From positions 539,576 through 603,575 of the forward strand of contig JBAZZS010000001.1 in NCBI GenBank assembly GCA_041658685.1: a stretch of 64,000 nucleotides of DNA, in the 5' to 3' direction. This document shows, one piece after another, positions 52,461 through 60,579 of the stretch (position 1 is its first letter; every line of letters starts with the position of its first letter). The notes beneath the pieces are model-generated. The model made no database searches, was not told the DNA's origin, and saw only the letters and a list, made by a program, of their open reading frames with translations. Origin of the DNA: Candidatus Gracilibacteria bacterium (GTDB lineage: Bacteria > Patescibacteriota > Gracilibacteria > UBA1369 > UBA12473). A program made the translations under genes and the position numbers.

Positions 52461-53435
52461 TTACATGCCTTGTCGTTCCTCCCAATAATGCTCATCCACT
52501 CGCCCGGCCTGAAGATCTACGAAAAACTGATCATTCAACAATCCTTCCGAAAACTCCAACAGCCATTGCCTCATCAAAACAAATTTATCCCGCGGCCCCG
52601 GATACTCCATTAGCGGTAAATATTGATCTTCAAAAAAACGCGGATCCTCCAAATTCATCAACATGCGAGCATATTCCGCTTGATCCTCATTCACTCGAAA
52701 AGGATCCACCGCAGAAGGATGATCCAAAGAATACCATTGAGGATTATTTCGCTTTGAAGCCTGACGATTTTTTTCTGCCCAAATCCAATACTCAGCCTCA
52801 TCTTCAGGCATACGCCCAAAAGAATCTATGCGATGAAAAATTTCATGAGATAAAGGCCAACTTCGAACAAGATAAAAAGTAGATCTATCTAAAGGCATCA
52901 CTCCTGCAGCCCCTTTCCCATCTTCCAAATCCTTCATATATCCACTCCATATAAGAGTTCTCAATCCCAACTTTTTAAAAACCTCAGGTGGCCATTTGGC
53001 CAATTGGGCCTTGAGTTCAATCATGTCGCGATAAAAAGCTCTATCAGAACCACCATAAGGGGACAACTGATAATAGTGCTCTAAGGTGTTATCAACTGAC
53101 TCTAGAGTTTGATCAACTGTTTTAAAAACCTCAATTCCATAACGCTCAAAAAACTCCTCCTCAAAATGGATTTTTTCAAATATAGGCTTTTTAGCCTCCT
53201 CCATATTTCTTTGCCACTGACGGTCAGCTTGTCTTTGAATTTTCTTACGATGTCTTATTTCTTTTCTTGAGGGTTTATCGTCTTCTGCCACGCCTTCCGT
53301 GACCCCCATCGAAGCATCATGAAAATCCTGAGATTCCACCATGGGCGCGATCGAAGGTTCCTCTCCCCGTGCCTCAGGCATGGATGGAGCAAACAATAGA
53401 GTTGTCGTCAACAAACTGGATCGTAATAAATTCAT
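52461..53435 (-). CDS. Exported putative metallopeptidase (HExxH)
   Basis: The 324-residue product has an N-terminal signal peptide (SSLLTTTLLFAPSMPEARG), then a charged helical stretch with many Lys/Arg/Gln (residues 55-85). HEIFH at residues 197-201 is the zinc-binding HExxH motif, and EDQAEYARMLM at 250-260 offers the downstream Glu of a gluzincin. The HExxH plus E-x-x-E/Y pattern recalls secreted peptidases of the anthrax-lethal-factor-like group, but no family is certain. It should act outside the membrane. It is divergent from glmS. Confidence 0.7.
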   Translation of the reverse strand: MNLLRSSLLTTTLLFAPSMPEARGEEPSIAPMVESQDFHDASMGVTEGVAEDDKPSRKEIRHRKKIQRQADRQWQRNMEEAKKPIFEKIHFEEEFFERYGIEVFKTVDQTLESVDNTLEHYYQLSPYGGSDRAFYRDMIELKAQLAKWPPEVFKKLGLRTLIWSGYMKDLEDGKGAAGVMPLDRSTFYLVRSWPLSHEIFHRIDSFGRMPEDEAEYWIWAEKNRQASKRNNPQWYSLDHPSAVDPFRVNEDQAEYARMLMNLEDPRFFEDQYLPLMEYPGPRDKFVLMRQWLLEFSEGLLNDQFFVDLQAGRVDEHYWEERQGM

Positions 53436-53580
53436 AAAAAACCGAGCAAAAATCTAAGTATGCATAAAATCATATTTTAAGATTTATGTCAAACAAAAAC
53501 CGCGTGCATTTTTCATCAAATCAGCCTAAAATTTCCCCCGTTTTCCTAACTCCTAAACGATACCTCCTAATCCCTTTCCT

Positions 53581-55359
53581 ATGTGTGGCATCTTTGGCTA
53601 TTTCGGTCCTCTCAATAACGCAGCGGAACTCGCACTCGAAGGCCTCAAAAACCTCGAATATCGCGGCTACGACTCCTGGGGCGTGGCGGCAAAACTGGAA
53701 TCCGGAGAAATTCGGATGGAAAAACATGTGGGAAAAATTTCCGACGTCAAAGAATTTGGCAAAGAACTCAAAGGTCAAATCACCCACCTCGCCATCGGCC
53801 ACACGCGCTGGGCCACGCACGGCGGCGTAACGCAAAAAAACGCCCATCCTCATCTCAGCAAAAATGGCGAATTCGTGCTCGTGCACAACGGCATCATCGA
53901 AAACTTCCGAGAACTGCGCAAAGAACTCCAAGGCAAAGGTTATGAATTCCTTTCCGAAACCGACACCGAAACCGCCGTCCATCTCATCGAACATTACAGC
54001 GACGAAGGATTCGAAACCGCGGTTCAAAAAGCCGTGAATCGACTCGAGGGCCGCTACGCCATTCTCGTGCTTCACGACAACACCCTGATCGCGGCTCGCA
54101 AAGGCTCGCCCCTCATCATCGGCATCGGCAACCTAAAAAACGAATTTTTCATCGGCTCCGATGTCCCGGCCTTCCTCAAATACACCAATCGCGTCATGTA
54201 CCTCGACGACGACCAAATGGTGATGATGAACAAAGACGGCATTCGATTCAAAACCGTTTCACAGGGAACTCCCATCGAAAAACGCGAAATCAAACTCAAT
54301 CTCACTCAACAAAGCGCGGAAAAAGGCGCGTACGCCCATTTCATGATCAAAGAAATCATGGAGCAAAAAGAAACCTTGAGTCGCGCCATCAACCAAGACC
54401 CAATTCTCATTGAAAAACTGGCGCAAGCCATTCGTGAAGCAAAAGGCACGTTCTTGATCGGATGCGGGACCGCTGGAAAAGTCGCCTTAACCGGCTCGTA
54501 TCTTTTCTCCTCAGTTGCAAAAAAACACATCAACTTCGCATTCGGCTCCGAATTCACGAGTTTTCAAGAATTTTTAACCGACAAAACGCTCCTCATCGCC
54601 ATTTCCCAAAGCGGCGAAACCGCGGACACGCTCGAAGCCATTGAAATCGCCAAAGAAAAAGGCGTCAAAATCGCCTGCATCGTGAATGTGGAAAGTTCAA
54701 CCATGGCTCGATTTTCCGACATCGTGATCCCGCTCAAAGTCGGGCCGGAAAAAGCCGTGGCCTCCACCAAAGCCACCACCGCGCAAATGGCCATCCTGAC
54801 TCTCCTCGCCTACGCCACCGCCAATCGGTTAGAAGAAGGCAAACAACTCCTCATTCGCACAGCCGGAGAAATCAACGACATGTTGAACCCGCGCTACGAA
54901 GAGCACATCGCCAAAATCGCGGAAAGTATGAAAAACGTGGAAAGCATGTACATCATTGGAAAAGGCCTCAACTATCCCATGGCCCTCGAAGCTGCCATCA
55001 AACTGCAAGAAGTTTCGTACATCCACGCCGAAGGGTTTGCCGGAGGCGAATTGAAACACGGGCCCATTGCCCTGATCTCACAAGGCACGCCCTGCCTCAC
55101 GATTGTGGCCAACGACGCCACTCGCGCCGACATCCTCGGCAATGCCATGGAGGTCAAGGCCCGCGGCGGACGCATCATCGGTGTTTCTCCCGAGAATTCC
55201 GAAATTTTCGACGACTGGATCCGCGTCCCGGACGTGGGCGACACCTCGCCGATCGTGAACATCATTCCCATTCAAATCCTCGCCTACCACCTGGCCATCA
55301 AACGCCAAAACAACCCGGACATGCCGAGAAATCTGGCGAAGAGTGTGACAGTGAAATAA
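53581..55359 (+). CDS. glmS: Glutamine-fructose-6-phosphate aminotransferase
   Basis: GlmS makes glucosamine 6-phosphate, the first step to UDP-GlcNAc and cell wall. The 592-residue product has the N-terminal nucleophile Cys2 in MCGIFGYFG, RWATHGG and HNGIIENF of the glutaminase domain. It also has two SIS isomerase domains (AISQSGETADT, ASTKATTAQ) and the C-terminal signature with ERNLAKSVTV-type ending (RNLAKSVTVK). Length is close to normal. No glmS ribozyme structure could be picked out in the 145-base upstream gap. Confidence 0.97.
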   Translation: MCGIFGYFGPLNNAAELALEGLKNLEYRGYDSWGVAAKLESGEIRMEKHVGKISDVKEFGKELKGQITHLAIGHTRWATHGGVTQKNAHPHLSKNGEFVLVHNGIIENFRELRKELQGKGYEFLSETDTETAVHLIEHYSDEGFETAVQKAVNRLEGRYAILVLHDNTLIAARKGSPLIIGIGNLKNEFFIGSDVPAFLKYTNRVMYLDDDQMVMMNKDGIRFKTVSQGTPIEKREIKLNLTQQSAEKGAYAHFMIKEIMEQKETLSRAINQDPILIEKLAQAIREAKGTFLIGCGTAGKVALTGSYLFSSVAKKHINFAFGSEFTSFQEFLTDKTLLIAISQSGETADTLEAIEIAKEKGVKIACIVNVESSTMARFSDIVIPLKVGPEKAVASTKATTAQMAILTLLAYATANRLEEGKQLLIRTAGEINDMLNPRYEEHIAKIAESMKNVESMYIIGKGLNYPMALEAAIKLQEVSYIHAEGFAGGELKHGPIALISQGTPCLTIVANDATRADILGNAMEVKARGGRIIGVSPENSEIFDDWIRVPDVGDTSPIVNIIPIQILAYHLAIKRQNNPDMPRNLAKSVTVK

Positions 55360-55360
55360 C

Positions 55361-55384
55361 ACGCACGAAGCAAAGCGAAGTGCA
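55361..55384. repeat. REP-like palindrome after glmS
   Basis: CACGCACGAAGCAAAGCGAAG followed by TGCACT belongs to the GCAC...GTGC class and starts directly at the glmS stop. The CCCCCGCACCCGCATTT tail that follows is also seen after other copies. Confidence 0.65.
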
Positions 55385-55439
55385 CTCCCCCGCACCCGCA
55401 TTTAATTTTCAAAAGAGTGGCTTTTCCTTTTACGCAAAT

Positions 55440-55468
55440 TTGTCGAACCCAAATAAATCTGTTATAAT
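55440..55468 (+). promoter_or_regulatory. pyk promoter, predicted leaderless
   Basis: TTGTCG (55440-55445) and TATAAT (55463-55468), with 17 bases between and a TGT extension, end seven bases before the ATG at 55476. Confidence 0.7.
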
Positions 55469-55475
55469 ATTCATA

Positions 55476-56903
55476 ATGAAAAAAAACACCAAAATCGTTT
55501 GCACCCTTGGCCCGAGTTCGGATGATATTTCAGAGCTCGAACCCATGATAATCGCAGGCATGAATGTCGCACGCCTCAATTTTTCGCATGGAGATTATGA
55601 ACACATGAAAAAAATCTTCGCCAATCTGAGAAAAGCGGAAAAGAACACCGGGAAAACCATCGCCATCCTTCAAGATCTCCAGGGCCCCAAAATTCGTCTC
55701 GGCCTTCTTCCCGAACAAGGAGTGCCGGTCAAACACGGCCAACGCGTGATTTTTTCAACCGGGACTGACACGTTCAAACCTGGCCCCATCGCGACCTTTC
55801 CGGTTCAATATAAAAATCTTCACAACGACGTCAAAAAAGGCGATCTCATCCTCGTGGACGACGGCTATTTTGAGCTCAAAGTCGAGAAAAAAGACGGACG
55901 AAACATTTACTGCCACGTGCAAAACGGCGGCGTTTTTAAAAGCCACAAAGGCATCAACTGCCCCACGGCCTCAATCAGCGCCAAAGCGCTTTCCACAAAA
56001 GATAAAGAAGATCTCGCGTTCGGCGTCAAACAAGGCATCGATTACGTGGCGCTTTCATTCGTGAAAAATGCGAAAGACATCGAAGAATTGCGCGCCTTAC
56101 TCGTTCGCTACAAAGCCCCGCACGTCAAAATCATTGCCAAAATCGAACGCCGCGAAGCCATTGAACCCGAAACCCTCGAAGCCATTGCCCAAGCCGCGGA
56201 CGGATTGATGGTGGCCCGAGGCGATCTCGGCATCGAAATCCCGGCTGAACAGGTTCCGATTGTTCAAAAAGAAATCGTGCGTTACGGATTGTTGTACGCA
56301 AAACCCGTGATCATTGCCACGCAAATCCTTGAATCCATGATCAAAAGCCCCCGCGCCACCCGCGCGGAAATCAGCGACGCGGCCACCGCCATTTTTGAAC
56401 ACGCGGACGCCCTCATGCTTTCCGGCGAAACCTCGGTCGGCGATTATCCGGTGGAAGCGGTTCGCACGCTTTCCAAAGTCGCCCGCGCCACCGAACACGC
56501 GCTCCACGGAAAAGAGCACCTTCTCTCCAATCATCTCGTGGCCATTGACATGCACATCACGGACGCCACCTGTTACAACGCCGCGCTCCTCGCCAAACAC
56601 ATCCAAGCGGATTGCATCGTGGTTCTCACCCGCACCGGCTACACCGCGCGCCAGATCATGAAGCACCGCCCCTCAACCCCAACGATTGTTATCACTTACG
56701 ATCCTCAAGTCAAAAAAGAACTCGAGCTCATCTGGGGCTTGAACGACATTCTGGTTCTCGAAAATCGCATTGAATCCGCAGCCGAAGCCGCCAAACGCGT
56801 TCCCTCCCTCCTCAAACCTCTCGGCGTGATCAAACCCAACCGCGAACTCGTGATCGTGAATGCCGGGAAAAGGCACAATTTTATTACGACTGTGGTGGTG
56901 TAA
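55476..56903 (+). CDS. pyk: Pyruvate kinase
   Basis: Pyruvate kinase makes ATP and pyruvate from PEP and ADP at the end of glycolysis. The 475-residue product has TKIVCTLGPSS at the N-terminus, MNVARLNFSHGDYE, DLQGPKIRLG, the catalytic Lys in IIAKIERREA, ARGDLGIEIP, QILESMIKSPRATRAEISDAA and SGETSVGDYPVEAV. The C-terminal effector domain is present. The ATG at 55476 follows the -10 directly and matches the family start; an upstream in-frame ATG at 55380 lies before the promoter. Confidence 0.97.
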   Translation: MKKNTKIVCTLGPSSDDISELEPMIIAGMNVARLNFSHGDYEHMKKIFANLRKAEKNTGKTIAILQDLQGPKIRLGLLPEQGVPVKHGQRVIFSTGTDTFKPGPIATFPVQYKNLHNDVKKGDLILVDDGYFELKVEKKDGRNIYCHVQNGGVFKSHKGINCPTASISAKALSTKDKEDLAFGVKQGIDYVALSFVKNAKDIEELRALLVRYKAPHVKIIAKIERREAIEPETLEAIAQAADGLMVARGDLGIEIPAEQVPIVQKEIVRYGLLYAKPVIIATQILESMIKSPRATRAEISDAATAIFEHADALMLSGETSVGDYPVEAVRTLSKVARATEHALHGKEHLLSNHLVAIDMHITDATCYNAALLAKHIQADCIVVLTRTGYTARQIMKHRPSTPTIVITYDPQVKKELELIWGLNDILVLENRIESAAEAAKRVPSLLKPLGVIKPNRELVIVNAGKRHNFITTVVV

Positions 56904-56907
56904 ACAT

Positions 56908-56915
56908 GCTATAAT
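56908..56915 (+). promoter_or_regulatory. Extended -10 of ruvC, predicted leaderless
   Basis: TGC followed by TATAAT (56910-56915) ends six bases before the ATG at 56922. No good -35 is visible. Confidence 0.6.
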
Positions 56916-56921
56916 CCCTGC

Positions 56922-57392
56922 ATGCGCATCCTAGGAATCGACCCCGGTCTGGCCACCATCGGATTTGGCGTGATTGAAAAGGGGAAAACCCGCCTTCACA
57001 TGCTCACTTGCGGGCATATTTCCACCCCCAAAACGCTCTCCACTGTGGACCGGCTCAACGAAATCGCGACAGACATCGAGGCGCTTTGCCAAACGTGGAA
57101 ACCCGATGTGTGCGCCATTGAAGAAATTTATTTCAGCAAAAATGTGACCACCGCCATCCGTGTGGCCGAAGCCCGCGGCGTTATCTTGCAAACCCTAACT
57201 CGATCAGGGTATTCTGTTCACGAATACAATCCGCAAAAGATTAAAATTGCGCTCACCGGCGACGGCAAAGCCGACAAAGCGCAAATGCAAAAAATGATCA
57301 CCCTGATTTTGGAGCTCAAGGAAGTGCCAAAACCCGATGATGCCGCAGACGCGCTTGCGATTGCACTGTGCCATGCCAATACCAGACATTAA
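56922..57392 (+). CDS. ruvC: Holliday junction resolvase RuvC
   Basis: RuvC cuts Holliday junctions as a dimer. The 156-residue product has the first catalytic Asp in ILGIDPGLATIGFG, Glu in CAIEEIYFSKN, the helix VAEARGVILQT and the C-terminal Asp pair in PKPDDAADALAIALCH. Length is normal. The TPR protein follows at once, with overlapping regulatory space. RuvA is encoded 8 kb away. Confidence 0.96.
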   Translation: MRILGIDPGLATIGFGVIEKGKTRLHMLTCGHISTPKTLSTVDRLNEIATDIEALCQTWKPDVCAIEEIYFSKNVTTAIRVAEARGVILQTLTRSGYSVHEYNPQKIKIALTGDGKADKAQMQKMITLILELKEVPKPDDAADALAIALCHANTRH

Positions 57393-57403
57393 ATCTCCCC
57401 TCC

Positions 57404-58867
57404 ATGAAACGTTTCATCCTCGGCCTTCTCCTCTCTTCCATCATCGTATTCGGAACCGTGTACGGGACCGTGCTCAACCCGACTCTTTTATCGAATCTCT
57501 TGAATGCCTTCCATTCCAACGATAATACAACTGACAATCCGACTGAACAAACCACCCCAACCGACATCCCCGAAACACCCACTTCCTCCAACCCCGACTA
57601 TCTCAAACGCATCACCAAAGGCGACACGCTTTTCGAGGGCGGCTACTTCGATCTTGCCATCACTGAGTATCAATTCGCAGTCCAACTCGAACCCACCTCC
57701 AGCGAAGCGTTTTACAAACTCGGGCAAGCCTACTTTTACAACGCCGATTATGAAAACGCACGAATTCCTCTTGAAGAAGCCCTAAAAACCGATCCGACCA
57801 ACGAAGAAATGCAACTTTTCTACGGAAAAAATCTCATCGAACTCCAAGACATCGAAGGGGCCAAGGCTCATTTCCTTTCCCTCACTTCCACCTCCCCGAC
57901 CGTGCTGTATTACAAAGGGATTTTTGCCGCGTACGATGGAAACTACGAAGACGCAAAAAATAATTTCACCGCCGTGGTAACCGATGGCAATGATAAAACG
58001 CTCGTGGATTATGCCACCTCTTATCTCAATGCCATGGCTGAATTCGATTTGGCCCAAGATTCTCCGGAAAGTTATAAAAAAACACTCATCGGGCAATGTT
58101 TGGTTGAAACCAACGAACCCACGCTGGCCATCACTCTCCTTTACAACGTGCTCCGCGACGAACCCGATTATCGCGATGCGTGGATTTTGCTCGGGTATGC
58201 GTATTTGAATCAAGAAAAATACACGGATGCCGAAGATGCCCTGCTCAAAGCCATTGAAATGGATCCCACCAAGGCGGAAACGCGCTTTTACTTGGGTTTA
58301 AGTTATTTTGGATTGGAAGAAATGGCCTCCGCAATCACTCAATTTGAACTCGCGTTGCAAAGTGGGTACGAGCCCAAGGTTCAAGTGTATCAAAAAATTG
58401 GAGATGCGGCTGTGCTATTGGGAGATTACGCCAAAGCCGCAGAAGCGTATGAAAACGCGATCGCACTCAATTCCGATGATGTCACTTTGTTCATTCGCCC
58501 GGTATGGATTTATCTCGACCACCTCAACAATATTGAACGCGCATTAGAACTCAGCCAACAAGCCATCACCGCGCATCCGGACAATGCCATGGGCTACAAT
58601 CTCAAAGGCTGGGCCGAAACCTATGCCAACGATTACACCGCCGCGGAACAAGATTTGAGTTATGCCTTGATTTTAGACCCGAATTTAGCTGCCGCTCATC
58701 TTAATTTCGGACGATTATACGAAGCTCAAGGCAACCTCGATGCAGCCAAAGAAAGCTACAAACGCGCCTACACCCTCGATCCTGCCGGGTCTATCGGAGG
58801 AACGGCCGCAGATAAATACAATGCACTCGTGGCAAAAGAGCAAGAAGCCGCGGAAACAGTAATTTAA
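57404..58867 (+). CDS. Membrane-anchored TPR protein
   Basis: From ATG 57404 (MKRFILGLLLSSIIVFG) the product has 487 residues: an N-terminal membrane helix, a Thr/Pro-rich linker (TDNPTEQTTPTDIPETPTS) and a long array of tetratricopeptide repeats (about nine, for example EAFYKLGQAYFYNADYENAR and DAWILLGYAYLNQEKYTDAE). TPR arrays bind partner proteins, here outside the membrane. It could scaffold pilus or wall assembly, as prepilin peptidase is encoded next; this is inference. Confidence 0.88.
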   Translation: MKRFILGLLLSSIIVFGTVYGTVLNPTLLSNLLNAFHSNDNTTDNPTEQTTPTDIPETPTSSNPDYLKRITKGDTLFEGGYFDLAITEYQFAVQLEPTSSEAFYKLGQAYFYNADYENARIPLEEALKTDPTNEEMQLFYGKNLIELQDIEGAKAHFLSLTSTSPTVLYYKGIFAAYDGNYEDAKNNFTAVVTDGNDKTLVDYATSYLNAMAEFDLAQDSPESYKKTLIGQCLVETNEPTLAITLLYNVLRDEPDYRDAWILLGYAYLNQEKYTDAEDALLKAIEMDPTKAETRFYLGLSYFGLEEMASAITQFELALQSGYEPKVQVYQKIGDAAVLLGDYAKAAEAYENAIALNSDDVTLFIRPVWIYLDHLNNIERALELSQQAITAHPDNAMGYNLKGWAETYANDYTAAEQDLSYALILDPNLAAAHLNFGRLYEAQGNLDAAKESYKRAYTLDPAGSIGGTAADKYNALVAKEQEAAETVI

Positions 58868-58897
58868 AATTCATAATCTCTAATTACCCCCTCCCCC

Positions 58898-59668
58898 ATG
58901 CCCCCCTCCCTCTTCTACCCCATTCTCTTTGTCCTCGGCCTTTTGTTCGGTAGTTTTTTAAGCGCTGCGATTTATCGAATTCATAATAAAAAACCCGGGC
59001 TCATCGGAGGCTCTTCCATGTGCCCCAAATGCCAAAAACGGCTTCTCGCCCACGACTTAATCCCTCTTCTCAGCTACATTTGGCTCTTCGGCAAATGTCG
59101 CCACTGCAAACGCCCGATCTCCTGGTACTATCCCGCCTTGGAACTCACCACCGCCCTCGTATTTATTACGGTTGGAGCGTTTCATCTCGCGCCTCTCCCT
59201 CTTTATCTTTTCTACGCCCTGGTTCTCGTTTTCATCTTCTTTTACGACCTCCTATACATGGAAGTACCGGACCAAATCTTAATCCCCGCCATCGTGATCG
59301 CGGGGTTGGGCCTGTTTTATCCCGGAATCATGGTCGGGCCCAAAGAAGCCTTGATCGGTGCCGGTGGATTAACCGTCTTTTTTCTATTACAAATTCTCAT
59401 TTCCAAAGGGAAATGGCTCGGCGGCGGAGACCTGCGCATCGGACTTTTCATGGGATTAATTTTAGGCTGGAAACTCGTGCTCCTTGCCACCTTTCTCGCG
59501 TACCTGCTCGGCTCCATCATCAGCATCGGCTTGCTGCTTTCCGGAAAAGTCACCCGAAAAACCATGGTGCCCTTCGGCCCCTTTTTAGTTTTGGGAACTT
59601 TTGTCGCGCTCTTTTATGGCGACACCATCATTTCGTGGTATCTCAATTTTGTTCTAGCACGCACGTAG
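58898..59668 (+). CDS. Prepilin peptidase (family A24)
   Basis: Prepilin peptidase removes the leader of type IV pilins and methylates the new N-terminus. The 256-residue polytopic product has the cytoplasmic zinc loop CPKC...CRHC (Cys42, 45, 67, 70) and two catalytic Asp, in FYDLLYMEVPDQ and GGGDLRIG. Its presence implies pilins or pseudopilins elsewhere; none are in this window. The last three codons (ART) and stop lie in a REP-like palindrome. Confidence 0.93.
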   Translation: MPPSLFYPILFVLGLLFGSFLSAAIYRIHNKKPGLIGGSSMCPKCQKRLLAHDLIPLLSYIWLFGKCRHCKRPISWYYPALELTTALVFITVGAFHLAPLPLYLFYALVLVFIFFYDLLYMEVPDQILIPAIVIAGLGLFYPGIMVGPKEALIGAGGLTVFFLLQILISKGKWLGGGDLRIGLFMGLILGWKLVLLATFLAYLLGSIISIGLLLSGKVTRKTMVPFGPFLVLGTFVALFYGDTIISWYLNFVLART

Positions 59669-59713
59669 CGCAGCGGAGTGCGCTCCCCCAAGACCCGAGC
59701 AAAGCAAGGGTCT
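59657..59713. repeat. REP-like palindromes overlapping the prepilin peptidase stop
   Basis: GCACGCACGTAGCGCAG...GTGCGCTCC (59657-59686) contains the stop codon of the peptidase gene. A second small hairpin, AGACCC...GGGTCT, follows (59691-59713) and resembles the module after aroB. Confidence 0.7.
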
Positions 59714-59760
59714 CCCCTATCCCGCATTTTCTCCCCTGACTTCACTAAAGAGCTCATTCA

Positions 59761-59815
59761 AAAAAGTGTGCACGTGCACACTTTTCGCCTCAAATAATGG
59801 CTCAAAAAAGCCATT
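59761..59815. repeat. Double-hairpin repeat, copy C3
   Basis: GTGTGCACGTGCACAC (59766-59781) is a perfect palindrome with A/T flanks, followed by CGCCTCAAAT and AATGGCTC...AGCCATT. It matches copies C1 and C2. Confidence 0.75.
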
Positions 59816-59847
59816 TCGATATCTAAAAGCTACATCCGCCGCCAACT

Positions 59848-60369
59848 TCAAACTTCTGCTGCTTCCGTTCTCATCTCTTCCACGGCCGCTTGAATCTCAG
59901 CGGCTGGAATTTCCTCTTTCGTAACTTTTTGCGCGTTCGAAACCCGAAATGCCATCAATTCAAGAACCTGTGCTAAAAACCAATCTTCACCTTCTCTCAT
60001 AATAGTAGAGAATTCTAAACTTGTACTCGCACCTATACAGCCATATCTAACGTCGTTTTCAGGTACGTTATATATTTTACTTAAAATAAATATTCTCACC
60101 GAGGGGTTGCCTCGCCCAGCAATCAAAAGATCAACTGAATCTTGCATTATTGGTCTGAGAAATTCTTGAAGTTTTTCATTTTTAATATTAACACGTCCGT
60201 GCAGACCAGAGCTCATTGCTATACAATAAGCGTTGTCAAGCAACGTGCTCAAGTGAGAAAGAAACTTATCAAGCAATGGTCGCATTTCTGAAGATTCCAA
60301 AATAGAAGGATCCTCTGCTTTTTCCCAAAAAGCTTGATCCGCTTCCGGCAATAAATGATCTCCTGACAT
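59848..60369 (-). CDS. Hypothetical cytoplasmic protein
   Basis: From ATG 60369 (MSGDHLLPEADQ) the product has 173 residues. It is largely helical with acidic ends, and has a central segment (GRVNIKNEKLQEFLRPIM, ILSKIYNVPENDVRYG). The C-terminal 30 residues are Glu/Ala rich. There is no signal peptide and I recognise no family. The longer frame to 60426 begins with a TTG in poor context. Confidence 0.65.
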   Translation of the reverse strand: MSGDHLLPEADQAFWEKAEDPSILESSEMRPLLDKFLSHLSTLLDNAYCIAMSSGLHGRVNIKNEKLQEFLRPIMQDSVDLLIAGRGNPSVRIFILSKIYNVPENDVRYGCIGASTSLEFSTIMREGEDWFLAQVLELMAFRVSNAQKVTKEEIPAAEIQAAVEEMRTEAAEV

Positions 60370-60579
60370 AATTATTAAGGTTAAGTTATTAATGCCTTTA
60401 TTTTTACATAAAAAAAATAAAAGCAAGACTTTACATAAAAATCATTTTAACGTCTTATATTTTTGTAATCTAATGAACAACAAAAAAAATAAATACATAA
60501 CTACGCATCCCGCTCAAAACCTGCTAAAATTTATTTAGCATCCGCAATTCAAAATTTATAATTTAAAATTCAAAATTTC

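Noticed and set aside
53436..53580. glmS ribozyme/riboswitch upstream of glmS
   Set aside because: The gap is about 145 bases shared with a divergent gene, and I could not find the conserved ribozyme core by eye.
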